Notes: generated from the sequence alone by a model not told the origin. DNA of 64,000 nucleotides from Aestuariirhabdus sp049985285 (GCF_049985285.1 NZ_JBNIEU010000002.1:372001-436000); one strand, 5' to 3'. Numbered from the stretch's first letter, positions 1 to 8,268 are shown. Translations and numbers: made by a program.

Positions 1-1
1 G

Positions 2-262
2 ATCGAAGAGGGGTTGCGACGAGGACTGGCCCAGTGCCAACAGCTATCGACGGTTGCTGAGGTGCGGGTGATGGGGGCGATCGGCGTGGTAGAGCTTAAG
101 CAACCCGTTGATATGGCCGATATCCAGCCGCGCTTCGTCGAGCAGGGGGTGTGGGTGCGCCCGTTTGGCAAGCTGGTGTATGTGATGCCGCCCTATGTTA
201 TGGGTGCAGAGCAGCTAGAGCGCCTGACCACAGGTATCTACCGCGTGCTCTCGTCTTGTTAA
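2..262 (+). CDS. bioA: BioA C-terminal part (DAPA aminotransferase), 5' truncated by the window edge
   Basis: Only the last 86 codons are present; the frame is open from base 2. The fragment reads like the C-terminal end of adenosylmethionine-8-amino-7-oxononanoate aminotransferase, with VMGAIGVVE and the near-terminal block GVWVRPFGKLVYVMPPY, typical of BioA. The family uses PLP to transfer the amino group of S-adenosylmethionine to KAPA in biotin synthesis. The PLP lysine and most of the enzyme lie outside the window. The gene ends 57 bases before pepQ on the same strand. No other bio gene is visible here. Confidence 0.9.
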   Translation: MEEGLRRGLAQCQQLSTVAEVRVMGAIGVVELKQPVDMADIQPRFVEQGVWVRPFGKLVYVMPPYVMGAEQLERLTTGIYRVLSSC

Positions 263-319
263 AATTCCCAGCCAGCTGCCGCTGGTGTTTGCTTTAACCT
301 TTTATGCAGGTGTTAACCA

Positions 320-1639
320 ATGCAAGAGATTCAGGCCCTTTATCAATCACACCTTAACGTCTTGTTGGAGGATAGTTATCGCTTGTTAGAAGCTCAGGGG
401 TTCGACGGCCTGCTCGTGGCCTCGGGAGACCCCAAGCCCTGTTTTCTTGATGATCACGATTACCCCTTCGTGGTGAACCCGCATTTCAAACGGTGGTTGC
501 CGCTAACCGATAACCCCTACTGCTACTTGTTGCTGCGCATCGGGCAACGCCCCCGTTTGCTATACCACAAACCTGCGGATTACTGGCACGCGGCCGCCGG
601 AGAGCCCAGCGGGTATTGGGTTGATAGTTTTGACATCGAGTTGGTGGCTGATGAAACGGCTGCGTTAAAGGCGCTGGGGCAGTGGGATTTGCGCAGGGTC
701 GCCTGCATTGCCGAGGAGGTGCAACTCGCTGAGCACCTGCCTGATATTGAACTTAACCCACCCGGGCTGCTGGCGGCGATGCACTACGGGCGTGCCTGCA
801 AAAGCGATTATGAGCTGCACTGCTTGCGCGAGGCCAATCGCATCGCCGTGGGCGGGCATCTGGCGGCACGGGAAGCTTTTTTTGGCGGGCGCACCGAGCT
901 TGAGGTGCACCTTGCCTATCTCGCCGCCTGCGGCTGCACGGAAGCCCAAAGCCCCTACGGGAATATTGTCGCCTTCAATGAGAACGCGGCCATTTTGCAC
1001 AACGATCGCTATGGCACTGTCGCTCCTCCACAGCGTCACTCCTTCCTGATTGATGCCGGCGCTACCTTTGAGGGATACATCGCCGATATCACCCGTACCT
1101 ACGCCGCTAATAAGGGAACCTTCGCCGAGCTGGTCGCGCGAATGGATCTGGAACAGCAGGGGATTTGCGGGGAGGTGCAGGCGGAAGTCGATTTTGTGGC
1201 GTTGCATGAGCGTATGCATCACCGCCTGGCCTCGGTGCTGAGCGATAGTGGTATCGTTACCTGCGATGCCGACACGGCTTTTGCGCAGGGGCTTACGCGG
1301 CTCTTCTTTCCCCATGGCCTGGGTCACCTGATTGGACTGCAAACCCACGATGTTGGTGGATGGCAGATGAATGCGGCGGGTGACCAGTATCCGGTCCATG
1401 CTGATTATCCTGCGTTGCGGTTGCAGCGCACCTTGCAGCCGGGGATGGCGGTGACCATCGAGCCGGGACTCTACTTTATCGACCAGCTGTTGGAGCCCGA
1501 GCGAAGCAGTTCGCTGCTTAACTGGCCCTTGATTGATGAGCTGCGTCCCTGCGGTGGTATTCGCATTGAGGACACTCTGGTAGCGACAGCGACGGGTGCC
1601 GAAAATCTTACTCGTCCGGCATTTGTCGAGTTGGGGTGA
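320..1639 (+). CDS. pepQ: Xaa-Pro dipeptidase (prolidase)
   Basis: A 439-residue protein, the usual PepQ length (E. coli about 443). It hydrolyses dipeptides with a C-terminal proline in the cytoplasm. The C-terminal pita-bread metallopeptidase domain (about 155-430) shows the expected two-metal ligands: Asp245 in FLIDAG, Asp256 in ADITRTY, His336 in HGLGHLIGL, Glu381 in TIEPG and Glu417 in IRIEDT. The N-terminal 150 residues form the creatinase-like domain. The ATG is preceded by AGGTG at 307-311. Proline recycling is the known role. Nothing in the sequence links it functionally to the molybdopterin genes downstream. Confidence 0.95.
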   Translation: MQEIQALYQSHLNVLLEDSYRLLEAQGFDGLLVASGDPKPCFLDDHDYPFVVNPHFKRWLPLTDNPYCYLLLRIGQRPRLLYHKPADYWHAAAGEPSGYWVDSFDIELVADETAALKALGQWDLRRVACIAEEVQLAEHLPDIELNPPGLLAAMHYGRACKSDYELHCLREANRIAVGGHLAAREAFFGGRTELEVHLAYLAACGCTEAQSPYGNIVAFNENAAILHNDRYGTVAPPQRHSFLIDAGATFEGYIADITRTYAANKGTFAELVARMDLEQQGICGEVQAEVDFVALHERMHHRLASVLSDSGIVTCDADTAFAQGLTRLFFPHGLGHLIGLQTHDVGGWQMNAAGDQYPVHADYPALRLQRTLQPGMAVTIEPGLYFIDQLLEPERSSSLLNWPLIDELRPCGGIRIEDTLVATATGAENLTRPAFVELG

Positions 1640-1684
1640 GCGCCTCGCTAGATTCGGTCAGGGGGTTGCGTGGGCGCAGTAATG

Positions 1685-1800
1685 CGCAACTCCGACCGGT
1701 GCCCCGAGGTCAACCTAAGGCAGGCTGCGAACTCATTCACGAAGGTGGTAGACTGGATGTCAGTGCTCCGGTGTCGCCTTACCCGGCAGCGGAATCGATA
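1685..1800 (+). promoter_or_regulatory. Candidate molybdenum-cofactor (Moco) riboswitch upstream of moaD
   Basis: The 196-base gap between pepQ and moaD contains, in order, three short blocks that I recall from the E. coli moaA leader: GGTCAAC (1708-1714), CGAAGG (1740-1745) and TCGCCT (1774-1779). They lie in sequence with several complementary GC-rich segments. Together with its place directly in front of a molybdopterin gene, this suggests a Moco-family RNA element. The secondary structure was not computed. The spacing of the blocks is similar but not identical to the E. coli RNA, so this is a candidate only. Confidence 0.45.
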
Positions 1801-1835
1801 GGGGTTTATAACCCTTTGCCAAAGGAGTCTGAGCG

Positions 1836-2084
1836 GTGATCAAAGTGTTGTTTTTCGCCCGTTATGCTGAAGAGCTGGGGCAGCGTGAGCTGGAATGGCC
1901 GGCCCAGGGCGAGTTGCGGGTGGCTGAGTTGTTGGGTGCCCTGAAACAGAAGGGGGAACGCTGGCAGAGCGTGCTGGAAAATCCAAATCTTATCGTATCG
2001 GTTAATCAGGAGGTGGTGTCTGGCGATGTGCTCCTGACCAGCGGCGATGAAGTGGCGTTGTTTCCACCGGTTACCGGTGGCTGA
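1836..2084 (+). CDS. moaD: Molybdopterin synthase sulfur carrier subunit MoaD
   Basis: An 82-residue ubiquitin-fold protein ending in the diagnostic Gly-Gly (VTGG). In the family the C-terminal glycine is adenylated by MoeB and thiocarboxylated, and it then donates sulfur to precursor Z in the MoaD/MoaE synthase. It starts at GTG 1836, seven bases after an AAAGGAG ribosome-binding site at 1821-1827. The partner MoaE and the early enzymes MoaA and MoaC are not next to it, so they must be encoded elsewhere. It is the first gene of a moaD-moaB-moeA group behind the candidate riboswitch. Confidence 0.93.
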   Translation: MIKVLFFARYAEELGQRELEWPAQGELRVAELLGALKQKGERWQSVLENPNLIVSVNQEVVSGDVLLTSGDEVALFPPVTGG

Positions 2085-2193
2085 CTAGACAACTCCCCGA
2101 ACTTGTTTACGATCAATACCATCCCCCCTGCAGTTGCGGCATACTGCGGTTTGCGTGATTTACGGTACCCCAGAATTTAAGGAACGATCCAGC

Positions 2194-2751
2194 ATGAAGC
2201 AGCATGGCAATGTAGTAGATTTTATCCCCCTTAGCGTCGCAGTGTTGACGGTTAGTGATACCCGTAATGAGGAGACCGATACCAGCGGTCGATTTTTAGC
2301 CGATGCTGCCCAGGAAGCGGGGCATAAGTTGGCAGACAAGCAGATCGTAAAAGACGACGTATACCAGATTAGGGCGGTGCTCTCCCGCTGGATTGCCGAT
2401 GGGGGCATTCAGGCGGTGGTTGTTACCGGAGGCACCGGGTTTACTGCCCGCGATAGCACCCCGGAAGCGGTCAAAGTGCTGTTTGACAAAGAGGTGGAGG
2501 GATACGGTGAGCTGTTTCGCCATATCTCCTACCAGGAGATCGGTACCTCAACAGTACAGTCGAGGGCGTTTGCCGGCATGGCCAATGGCACTGTGATCTT
2601 CTGTATGCCGGGTTCGTCTGGCGCCTGTCGCACGGCCTGGAATGGCATTATCAAGGAGCAGCTTGATTCCCGTCATCGCCCTTGCAACTTCGTCGCTGAG
2701 CTTTCTGTGCCCCAGGAGGTGATCGAAACGGCCTGTGGTAGTCGTTCATGA
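2194..2751 (+). CDS. moaB: Molybdenum cofactor biosynthesis protein MoaB (molybdopterin adenylyltransferase family)
   Basis: The MoaB/Mog fold is recognised from AVLTVSDTR at residues 16-24, VVTGGTGFTARDSTPE around 76-91 and the MPGSSGAC loop near 142-149. Proteins of this family adenylylate molybdopterin before metal insertion, although for the E. coli MoaB branch this role is not firmly shown. The start at ATG 2194 was chosen because it follows AAGGAACG and gives 185 residues. An upstream in-frame start at 2134 would add 20 residues that do not look like the family. It overlaps moeA by four bases (ATGA), so the two are probably translationally coupled. Confidence 0.9.
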   Translation: MKQHGNVVDFIPLSVAVLTVSDTRNEETDTSGRFLADAAQEAGHKLADKQIVKDDVYQIRAVLSRWIADGGIQAVVVTGGTGFTARDSTPEAVKVLFDKEVEGYGELFRHISYQEIGTSTVQSRAFAGMANGTVIFCMPGSSGACRTAWNGIIKEQLDSRHRPCNFVAELSVPQEVIETACGSRS

Positions 2752-3980
2752 GTTGTTGCAGTGCCTCTGGCTTGATGCCCGTGAGCGAAGCGCTGGAGCG
2801 GATGCTTGCCCAGGCTAATACGATCGCCGATACCGAATGGGTAGCGACGGAAAAGGCTTTGGGAAGGGTGCTGTCCGAAGCGCAGTTTTCGCCCGTGGAT
2901 GTTCCGCCGCTGGATAACAGCGCGATGGACGGTTATGCGTTACGCTGGGAGGATCTGGATGCAGAACAGTCGGTGCATCTGCCTGTATCCCTGCGTGTTC
3001 CCGCGGGGGCTGCGCCTTCCGAACTCGAGGAGGGGACGGCTGCGCGTATTTTTACCGGCGCCCCCATCCCCACCAACGCCAATCTGGTGGTGATGCAGGA
3101 GGATACCCAGGCTGACCAGGCTGGGGTGAGTTTACCGCCTCGTGCGGAACTCAAGGCGGGGCAGCACATACGCCCGGCCGGGCAGGATATCACCCAGGGG
3201 CAGCAAGTACTGGAGGCGAATACCCGCCTACGGGCCCAGGAGCTGGGGGTTTTGGCATCCATTGGGGTTGCCAGGGTTCCGGTGGTCCGCCGTTTGCGGG
3301 TTGCCGTGTTGTCGACCGGTGATGAGCTGGTTGAGCCGGGCACCGAAGCAAAGCCCGGGCAGATATTTAACTCAAACCGATACACCCTGGCGGGGCTGGT
3401 GGCACAGCTGGGTATGGAGTTTGTCGACCTCGGGATCGTGGAGGATACCGCTGAGGCCACCGAACGAGCGTTGCTTGACGCGGCAACCCAGGCCGATGTG
3501 GTGATCAGCAGTGGCGGCGTATCCGTTGGCGAAGAGGACCACGTAAAGGCCACTGTCGAGAAACTGGGTGAGCTGAAATTGTGGAAGCTGGCGATAAAGC
3601 CGGGCAAGCCTTTGGCGTTTGGTGAGGTAGCGGGTACTCCGTTTATAGGTCTCCCGGGAAATCCGACGTCGGTTTTTGTAACCTTCCATATTGCAGCGCG
3701 TGCTTTTTTGCTGAAGATGCAGGGGGTCCGTGACATCTCCTACCCTAAGTATCGTTTACCGGTGAGCTTTTCGCGTTCGCGCGCGGCTCCCCGGGAGGAG
3801 TACCTGCGGGTTCGAACCCGGGTTGATGCGGGTGGGGTGATGCGCCTGGAAAGCTATGATAACCAGAGCTCGGGTGTACTTTTTTCTGCCACCTGGGGCA
3901 CCGGCTTTGCCGTCCTTGCGCGCGACACCGTGGTGGAGGAGGGAGATCTGGTTGACTACATACCCTTTGCCGAGCTTTAG
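2748..3980 (+). CDS. moeA: Molybdopterin molybdenumtransferase MoeA
   Basis: A 410-residue protein matching MoeA from end to end. It has the N-terminal DVPPLDNSAMDGYA block, RIFTGAPIP, RPAGQDI, the MoCF-like domain with LSTGDELVEPG and SSGGVSVGEEDHVK, then KPGKPLAFG and GLPGNPTSVFVTF. MoeA inserts molybdate into adenylylated molybdopterin to give Moco. The start overlaps the moaB stop by four bases. The product is needed by molybdoenzymes such as the NapA encoded 13 kb away. A rho-independent terminator follows 11 bases after the stop. Confidence 0.95.
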   Translation: MSCCSASGLMPVSEALERMLAQANTIADTEWVATEKALGRVLSEAQFSPVDVPPLDNSAMDGYALRWEDLDAEQSVHLPVSLRVPAGAAPSELEEGTAARIFTGAPIPTNANLVVMQEDTQADQAGVSLPPRAELKAGQHIRPAGQDITQGQQVLEANTRLRAQELGVLASIGVARVPVVRRLRVAVLSTGDELVEPGTEAKPGQIFNSNRYTLAGLVAQLGMEFVDLGIVEDTAEATERALLDAATQADVVISSGGVSVGEEDHVKATVEKLGELKLWKLAIKPGKPLAFGEVAGTPFIGLPGNPTSVFVTFHIAARAFLLKMQGVRDISYPKYRLPVSFSRSRAAPREEYLRVRTRVDAGGVMRLESYDNQSSGVLFSATWGTGFAVLARDTVVEEGDLVDYIPFAEL

Positions 3981-3990
3981 CGCCTGGCAG

Positions 3991-4026
3991 TAATAAAAAA
4001 GCAGCCATCGGGCTGCTTTTTTATTA
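3991..4026. terminator. Bidirectional rho-independent terminator between moeA and vfr/crp
   Basis: A perfect GCAGCC/GGCTGC stem with a four-base loop is flanked by an A-run on the left and a T-run on the right. The extended dyad TAATAAAAAA...TTTTTTATTA works in both directions. It lies between two convergent genes, moeA (+) and vfr/crp (-). Confidence 0.9.
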
Positions 4027-4047
4027 CTTTGGTGTGGGCGGCGCAGT

Positions 4048-4686
4048 TTAGCGGGTGCCAAAAACCACCATGGTTTTTCCTTTGACGGAGACCAGCCCCT
4101 GCTCTTCCAGGGTTTTGAGGACTCGTCCGACCATCTCTCGTGAACAGCCTACAATGCGACCGATCTCCTGACGGGTGATTTTGATCTGCATGCCGTCGGG
4201 GTGGGTCATCGCATCGGGTTGTTTGCACAGGTCAAGCAGGGTGCGGGCCACGCGGCCGGTTACGTCGAGGAACGCCAGATCACCCACCTTGCGCGTGGTG
4301 TTGCGCAGGCGGTTTGCCATCTGGGCGCCAATCTCATAGAGCATGTCCGGGAACTGAGGCGAGCATTCACGGAACTTGGTATAGCTGATTTCAGCTACTT
4401 CGCACTCTGTTTTGGCGCGTACCCAGGCGCTGCGTGATCCCTCCTCCTCGAGGAAGAGCCCCATTTCGCCAAAAAAGTCGCCGGCGTTGAGGTAGGCGAT
4501 AATGATCTCGCGACCATCGTCGTCCTCGATCAGAATCGTTACCGACCCCTTGATGATGTAGTAAAGGGAGTCGCTGTTGTCGCCGGCGTAGATTAGCGTG
4601 CTCTTGGCGCTGTAGCGTCTGCGGTGGCAAAGCGAGATAAAGGAGTCGAGCCCCTTGATCTGCTGCGGAGGCGTAATCGTAACCAT
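4048..4686 (-). CDS. vfr: CRP/Vfr-type cyclic AMP receptor transcription factor
   Basis: A 212-residue regulator nearly identical in layout to Pseudomonas Vfr. The cyclic-nucleotide-binding beta-roll (about 20-125) has YIIKGSVTILIEDDDGRE and GDFFGEMGLF, and a C-terminal winged helix has EIGRIVGCSREMVGRVLKTLEEQ. Start MVTIT at 4686 gives the family length; an upstream in-frame ATG would add 27 non-conserved residues. In relatives it controls virulence, quorum sensing, twitching and carbon use through cAMP. The gene is divergent from an OsmC-family gene, the same neighbour as in Pseudomonas and E. coli (yhfA). Confidence 0.92.
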   Translation of the reverse strand: MVTITPPQQIKGLDSFISLCHRRRYSAKSTLIYAGDNSDSLYYIIKGSVTILIEDDDGREIIIAYLNAGDFFGEMGLFLEEEGSRSAWVRAKTECEVAEISYTKFRECSPQFPDMLYEIGAQMANRLRNTTRKVGDLAFLDVTGRVARTLLDLCKQPDAMTHPDGMQIKITRQEIGRIVGCSREMVGRVLKTLEEQGLVSVKGKTMVVFGTR

Positions 4687-4908
4687 TACTGTACCCACAC
4701 TGGTTTTATTGGTATTTCGGTTGCCGCCATTATGGCGGGAATAGGGGGGGAGTACCAGTGTTCCCACAATTGTGAGGTTATCTTTTGACGAGCATCCACT
4801 TTTAAACGATCTCCGGCAGCAAAATCGAGCGTGATGCGGGTGGGCAGCCTATGGGGTTGGTGATACTCTGCCAGCTTCCAGATATTGACAGAGTGTGGGA
4901 GCTACAGC

Positions 4909-5319
4909 ATGCAAGTAGAAGTTAAGTGGTTGAAGGATCGTCAGTTCGAAGGCGTCGCTGGCAGTGGCGTGCGTGTAGTGATGGATGGCGCCAGGGAGAA
5001 TAATCAGGGCGTACGTCCGCTGGAGATGCTGTTGTTGGGGGTGGGCGGCTGCTCCTCCTACGATGTGATCGGTATGCTCGAGAAGGCGCGCCAGCAGGTG
5101 AGCGATTGTCGAGTGGAAATAACGGCCGAGCGGGCCGATGCGGTCCCCTCCGTGTTCACCAAAATTCACCTGCACTTTGTTGTGAGCGGCAACGAGCTTA
5201 AGGATAGTCAGGTCAAACGAGCGGTAGCACTATCCGCCGAAAAGTACTGCTCTGCGTCGATTATGCTGGGGGCGGGCGGTGTGGAAATCACCCACGACTA
5301 TCAGCTGGTTGAGCTGTAA
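4909..5319 (+). CDS. OsmC family protein (YhfA-like)
   Basis: A 136-residue protein with the OsmC/Ohr fold pattern: RPLEMLLLGVGGCSSYDVIGML holds the first conserved cysteine (GGCSS) and SAEKYCSASIML the second, the usual peroxidatic pair. Family members reduce organic or lipid hydroperoxides. The YhfA branch next to crp has no firm substrate. The ATG at 4909 follows GGGAG; an in-frame ATG at 4885 would add eight residues with no good ribosome-binding site. It is divergent from the vfr gene and convergent with coq7. Confidence 0.88.
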   Translation: MQVEVKWLKDRQFEGVAGSGVRVVMDGARENNQGVRPLEMLLLGVGGCSSYDVIGMLEKARQQVSDCRVEITAERADAVPSVFTKIHLHFVVSGNELKDSQVKRAVALSAEKYCSASIMLGAGGVEITHDYQLVEL

Positions 5320-5355
5320 CCCGGTCCCTAATCGGGGGGCGGGTTGTCAGCGGGT

Positions 5356-6003
5356 TTAAACCCGGTAAGAGCTCGCTGTCATCGCTTTTGATACCAGCGT
5401 CATCAGGTGGCGCACGGGGGCCGGAAAACGGATGCCCCCGGCTTCCGTTGCCAACTGCTCGTGGCGCGCCTCATCCTCTTTCATCTGCTGCAACACAGCG
5501 CGGCTTTTTTGGTCTTGCGCTGGCAGTTGTTGGAGGTGGGATTCCAGGTGTGTGCAGACCTGATTCTCCGTAGCAGCAACGAACCCAAGGCTCCATCTGT
5601 CGCCCAGTGCACCCGCCATCGCGCCGATGGAAAAGGAGGCCGCATACCAGATGGGGTTCAGGATGCTGGTATGACTGCCCAGCTGCACGAGGCGCTGCTC
5701 ACACCAGACCAGGTGGTCGATCTCCTCGCGGGCGGCCCGATTCATCGATTCGCGCACATCTTCAAGCTGCGCCGTGAGCGCCTGCCCCTGGTAGAGCGCC
5801 TGGGCACAAACCTCGCCCGCATGATTGACACGCATCAATCCTGCTACGTGGCGCTTTTCATCCGCATTGAGCGTGGCCTCGCTCAGTTCGTCAGCGGGAG
5901 AGGGTCGCTCCGGGCTGTTGGCTGATGCACTGAGGGTGCGAAGCACCTGATCGGCGCCCATTAGAAACTGATCAAGGGCACTGTAATGTCGTTTGCTGCT
6001 CAT
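5356..6003 (-). CDS. coq7: Demethoxyubiquinone hydroxylase Coq7 (ubiquinone biosynthesis)
   Basis: A 215-residue ferritin-like di-iron monooxygenase. Iron ligands appear as NHAGEVCAQALYQ, EEIDHL (E-x2-H), ATENQVCTHLESHL and DEARHEQLA (E-x2-H). The enzyme hydroxylates 2-polyprenyl-3-methyl-6-methoxy-1,4-benzoquinol in aerobic ubiquinone synthesis at the membrane, replacing the flavin enzyme UbiF of E. coli. In Pseudomonas the homologue lies in the same vfr-osmC-coq7 neighbourhood. The start at 6003 is an ATG preceded by GGAAG. It is divergent from the AAA ATPase. Confidence 0.95.
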   Translation of the reverse strand: MSSKRHYSALDQFLMGADQVLRTLSASANSPERPSPADELSEATLNADEKRHVAGLMRVNHAGEVCAQALYQGQALTAQLEDVRESMNRAAREEIDHLVWCEQRLVQLGSHTSILNPIWYAASFSIGAMAGALGDRWSLGFVAATENQVCTHLESHLQQLPAQDQKSRAVLQQMKEDEARHEQLATEAGGIRFPAPVRHLMTLVSKAMTASSYRV

Positions 6004-6088
6004 ACTCTTCCACCGGGTTATTCTGTTGCTATGGTACCCTTATTTAGGGTTGGGAAACATCCGCAGGCAGCGGATTACAGGAGGTCGT

Positions 6089-7570
6089 GTGCAGGCTGAA
6101 GTTCGTGATCTTGAGGTGATACTTGAGACCGGTGTGTCTTTGCTGGTGGTTGAGAGCCCCGATGAGCCCAGGGTGCTGCAGCTAATGACTCGGCTGGCGC
6201 TGGCGCGCTCCACGCCGTTGTATTGCTGGTCGGTGGCCGATGGCTTGCGCAGCCTGGGGTTTGGTGAGCGCGTTGATAATCGGGAGCACACCGACCCCGA
6301 ACCCTTGCTGCGCCATATTCGTGCTTTTCAGGGAGGGGGCCTGTTTGTTCTCTGTGACTTTCACCCCTATATCAAGGATGAGCCCCTCAATATTCGCCTG
6401 CTCAAGGAGATCGCCATGAATGAGCTGGCTCAGCGCAGCACGGTGGTGTTATTGAGTCATGCCGTGAATCTTCCCGATGAGTTGAATCATTACGCCGCTC
6501 GATTTGAACTGGCGATGCCATCCCAGGCCCAGTTGATGGGCATTATTCGAGAGGAGGCGCAGCAATGGTCCAGCCGTAATCGTGATCAACGGGTGCGGAC
6601 CGATAACCGGAGTTTGAATCAGCTGGTGGACCACCTTCGGGGTCTTAGCTGGAGTGAGGCTCGAAAGTTAGCTCGCAACGCCATTGTTGACGATGGCGCC
6701 ATTGATGGTGGCGACGTCGAAGAGGTGAAACGCAGCAAATTCGCCCTGATGAACCGCGACGATGTACTGAGTTACGAGTTCGATACGGCGCGCTTTGCGG
6801 ATGTGGGGGGGCTTGAGGCGTTCAAGGACTGGTTGTCGCGACGACGCAAGTCGTTTCTTGAGCCTCAGGCCGATACCGATATACCTAAAGGTGTGATGCT
6901 GTTGGGCGTGCAGGGTAGCGGCAAGAGCCTGGCGGCCAAAGCCGTGGCAGGCGTATGGAACCTGCCACTGTTGCGTCTGGATTTTGGCGTGCTCTACAAC
7001 AAGTATTTTGGCGAAACCGAGCGCAATTTGCGCCGAGCCCTGCAGTTGGCCGAAGCCATGGCCCCGGCGGTTTTGTGGGTGGATGAGATCGAGAAGAGCA
7101 TCGCCTCTGGCGACAATGACCAGGGCACCTCAAAGCGAATCCTCGGTACGCTCCTGACCTGGATGTCAGAGCGCAAGAGCCGAGTATTTTTGGTGGCGAC
7201 CTCTAACGATATTTCGCGGTTGCCGCCTGAGCTGATTCGAAAGGGGCGTCTGGACGAGATCTTTTTTGTCGATCTGCCGGATGCGGCGGTGCGGGAAACC
7301 ATTTTGTCGATTCACTTGCGTAAACGAGATCAGGAGATCTCTCGTTTCGATCTTGGCAGGTTGGCGCAGTTGAGTGAAGGGTTCTCGGGAGCCGAGCTGG
7401 AACAGCTGGTGGTATCGGCGCTGTATCGGGCGCAAAGCAGCGGCGAAAACCTCAAGCAAGAGCAGTTGGAACAGGCTACAGGCAGCACTCAGCCGCTTGC
7501 GGTGGTGATGGAGGAGGAGATCGCTGCGCTGCGCCATTGGGCCATGGCACGAACGGTTCCAGCGCACTAG
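6089..7570 (+). CDS. AAA+ ATPase, Ycf46-like
   Basis: A 493-residue protein. The N-terminal 230 residues form a degenerate ATPase-like domain, followed by an active AAA+ module: Walker A GVQGSGKS (273-280), Walker B VLWVDEIE (328-335), sensor-1 VATSNDIS and an arginine-finger-like RKGRLDE. This is the arrangement of the plastid/cyanobacterial Ycf46 family, whose function is poorly known. GTG 6089 was chosen because it sits just after a perfect AGGAGG; the frame is open further upstream, into the coq7 promoter. In Pseudomonas an ATPase of this type lies close to coq7 too. Confidence 0.85.
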   Translation: MQAEVRDLEVILETGVSLLVVESPDEPRVLQLMTRLALARSTPLYCWSVADGLRSLGFGERVDNREHTDPEPLLRHIRAFQGGGLFVLCDFHPYIKDEPLNIRLLKEIAMNELAQRSTVVLLSHAVNLPDELNHYAARFELAMPSQAQLMGIIREEAQQWSSRNRDQRVRTDNRSLNQLVDHLRGLSWSEARKLARNAIVDDGAIDGGDVEEVKRSKFALMNRDDVLSYEFDTARFADVGGLEAFKDWLSRRRKSFLEPQADTDIPKGVMLLGVQGSGKSLAAKAVAGVWNLPLLRLDFGVLYNKYFGETERNLRRALQLAEAMAPAVLWVDEIEKSIASGDNDQGTSKRILGTLLTWMSERKSRVFLVATSNDISRLPPELIRKGRLDEIFFVDLPDAAVRETILSIHLRKRDQEISRFDLGRLAQLSEGFSGAELEQLVVSALYRAQSSGENLKQEQLEQATGSTQPLAVVMEEEIAALRHWAMARTVPAH

Positions 7571-7578
7571 TCCCGTTG

Positions 7579-7770
7579 TCAGCTCGAGCTAGTGGGCATG
7601 AGCAGCTCATGGCCGACTACCTGATCCATTAGCGCGTAGGGGATGCGGTAGCGCTCTCCCTTATATTTTACGACGGCGTAATCGAAGCACATTTTGATGA
7701 CGGTGCAGTTGTGTACCCGCTGGCCATCGGTGACGCGGACGATATTGTAGTTGTGCAGGGAGAGGGCCAC
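7579..7770 (-). CDS. Small conserved-looking hypothetical protein (63 residues)
   Basis: A 63-residue product from a GTG start. Its composition is protein-like, with the core HNCTVIKMCFDYAVVKYKGERYRIPYALMDQVV, reminiscent of a small beta-barrel. I do not recognise the family. The start lies two bases after the TGA of a possible 30-codon frame (7773-7865), so translation may be coupled to it, and both follow the DUF3301 gene on the same strand. It is convergent with the AAA ATPase gene, leaving only eight bases between stops. Confidence 0.6.
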   Translation of the reverse strand: MALSLHNYNIVRVTDGQRVHNCTVIKMCFDYAVVKYKGERYRIPYALMDQVVGHELLMPTSSS

Positions 7771-7772
7771 TA

Positions 7773-7865
7773 TCAGGCCCCGCCCATGAGTTTGTTCTGG
7801 TGTTCGGTGGCCGCCAGCGGGCCATTCATAGGCTGGCTCTGCTTGAGGCGATAGGCTTTGGGCAT
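7773..7865 (-). CDS. Possible 30-residue microprotein between the DUF3301 gene and the 63-residue gene
   Basis: An ATG-to-TGA frame of 31 codons that starts immediately after the DUF3301 stop and ends two bases before the next GTG start. It encodes a short, basic, Gln/Asn-rich peptide (begins MPKAYRLKQSQ). The only Shine-Dalgarno-like sequence is a distant AGGA. The tight packing suggests an operon of small genes, but a chance frame cannot be excluded. Confidence 0.3.
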   Translation of the reverse strand: MPKAYRLKQSQPMNGPLAATEHQNKLMGGA

Positions 7866-7869
7866 GATG

Positions 7870-8268
7870 TCAGGAATCCTGGCCGCGTGGTTTTAAGGGG
7901 ATAATCTGCGCGCTGGATGGGGTGGTTTCGTTACCAGTGGCGGGACCTGACTGTAAACCTGTATCAGGGTCACAGTTCTGTAGCCACACGGCTCCCGATC
8001 GGTTGGCGATGATCTCGACACTTCCCTGATAGCGGCTATCGCCATCGGTACAGTACTCAAAGCCGTATCGGCGGGCGATCGCGAGCTGGCCCGAGGGAGA
8101 TCGAGCGAAGCGCTGGCGGGTGACTTGTACGGTTTGATCCAGTAGTTGTACCTTGGCACGAGTGCAGCAATGGCGGGCGGCGTTCATGGCGCACTCCCGC
8201 GCCTTGAGGCCGCTATACCAATAAAATACGACGGCGCTGACAGCGATGAGCATAATCAGCTCGTTCAT
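7870..8268 (-). CDS. DUF3301 family membrane-anchored protein
   Basis: A 132-residue protein with an N-terminal transmembrane segment (IMLIAVSAVVFYWYSG, about 5-20). The following region is typical of DUF3301: KARECAMNAARHCCTRAKVQLLDQTV, then a basic stretch and RRYGFEYCTDGDSRYQGSVEI. The function of the family is unknown. ATG 8268 was chosen because AGGAGTC lies seven bases upstream; an in-frame start at 8289 would add seven residues. The C-terminal 30 residues are low-complexity. It is divergent from the GST-like gene at 8358. Confidence 0.8.
   Translation of the reverse strand: MNELIMLIAVSAVVFYWYSGLKARECAMNAARHCCTRAKVQLLDQTVQVTRQRFARSPSGQLAIARRYGFEYCTDGDSRYQGSVEIIANRSGAVWLQNCDPDTGLQSGPATGNETTPSSAQIIPLKPRGQDS

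Noticed and set aside
665..1399. 244-codon frame on the minus strand across pepQ
   Set aside because: Antisense to a fully conserved gene; no ribosome-binding site and no recognisable protein features.
1636..1839. 67-codon frame between pepQ and moaD
   Set aside because: Overlaps the pepQ stop and covers the candidate riboswitch; the composition is not protein-like.
2933..3736. 267-codon frame antisense to moeA
   Set aside because: Mirror of GC-rich moeA codons; Ser/Thr/Pro-rich without motifs.
3800..3825. GGGTTCGAACCC, like a tRNA T-loop
   Set aside because: Lies inside moeA in frame, and no acceptor, D or anticodon arm can be built around it.
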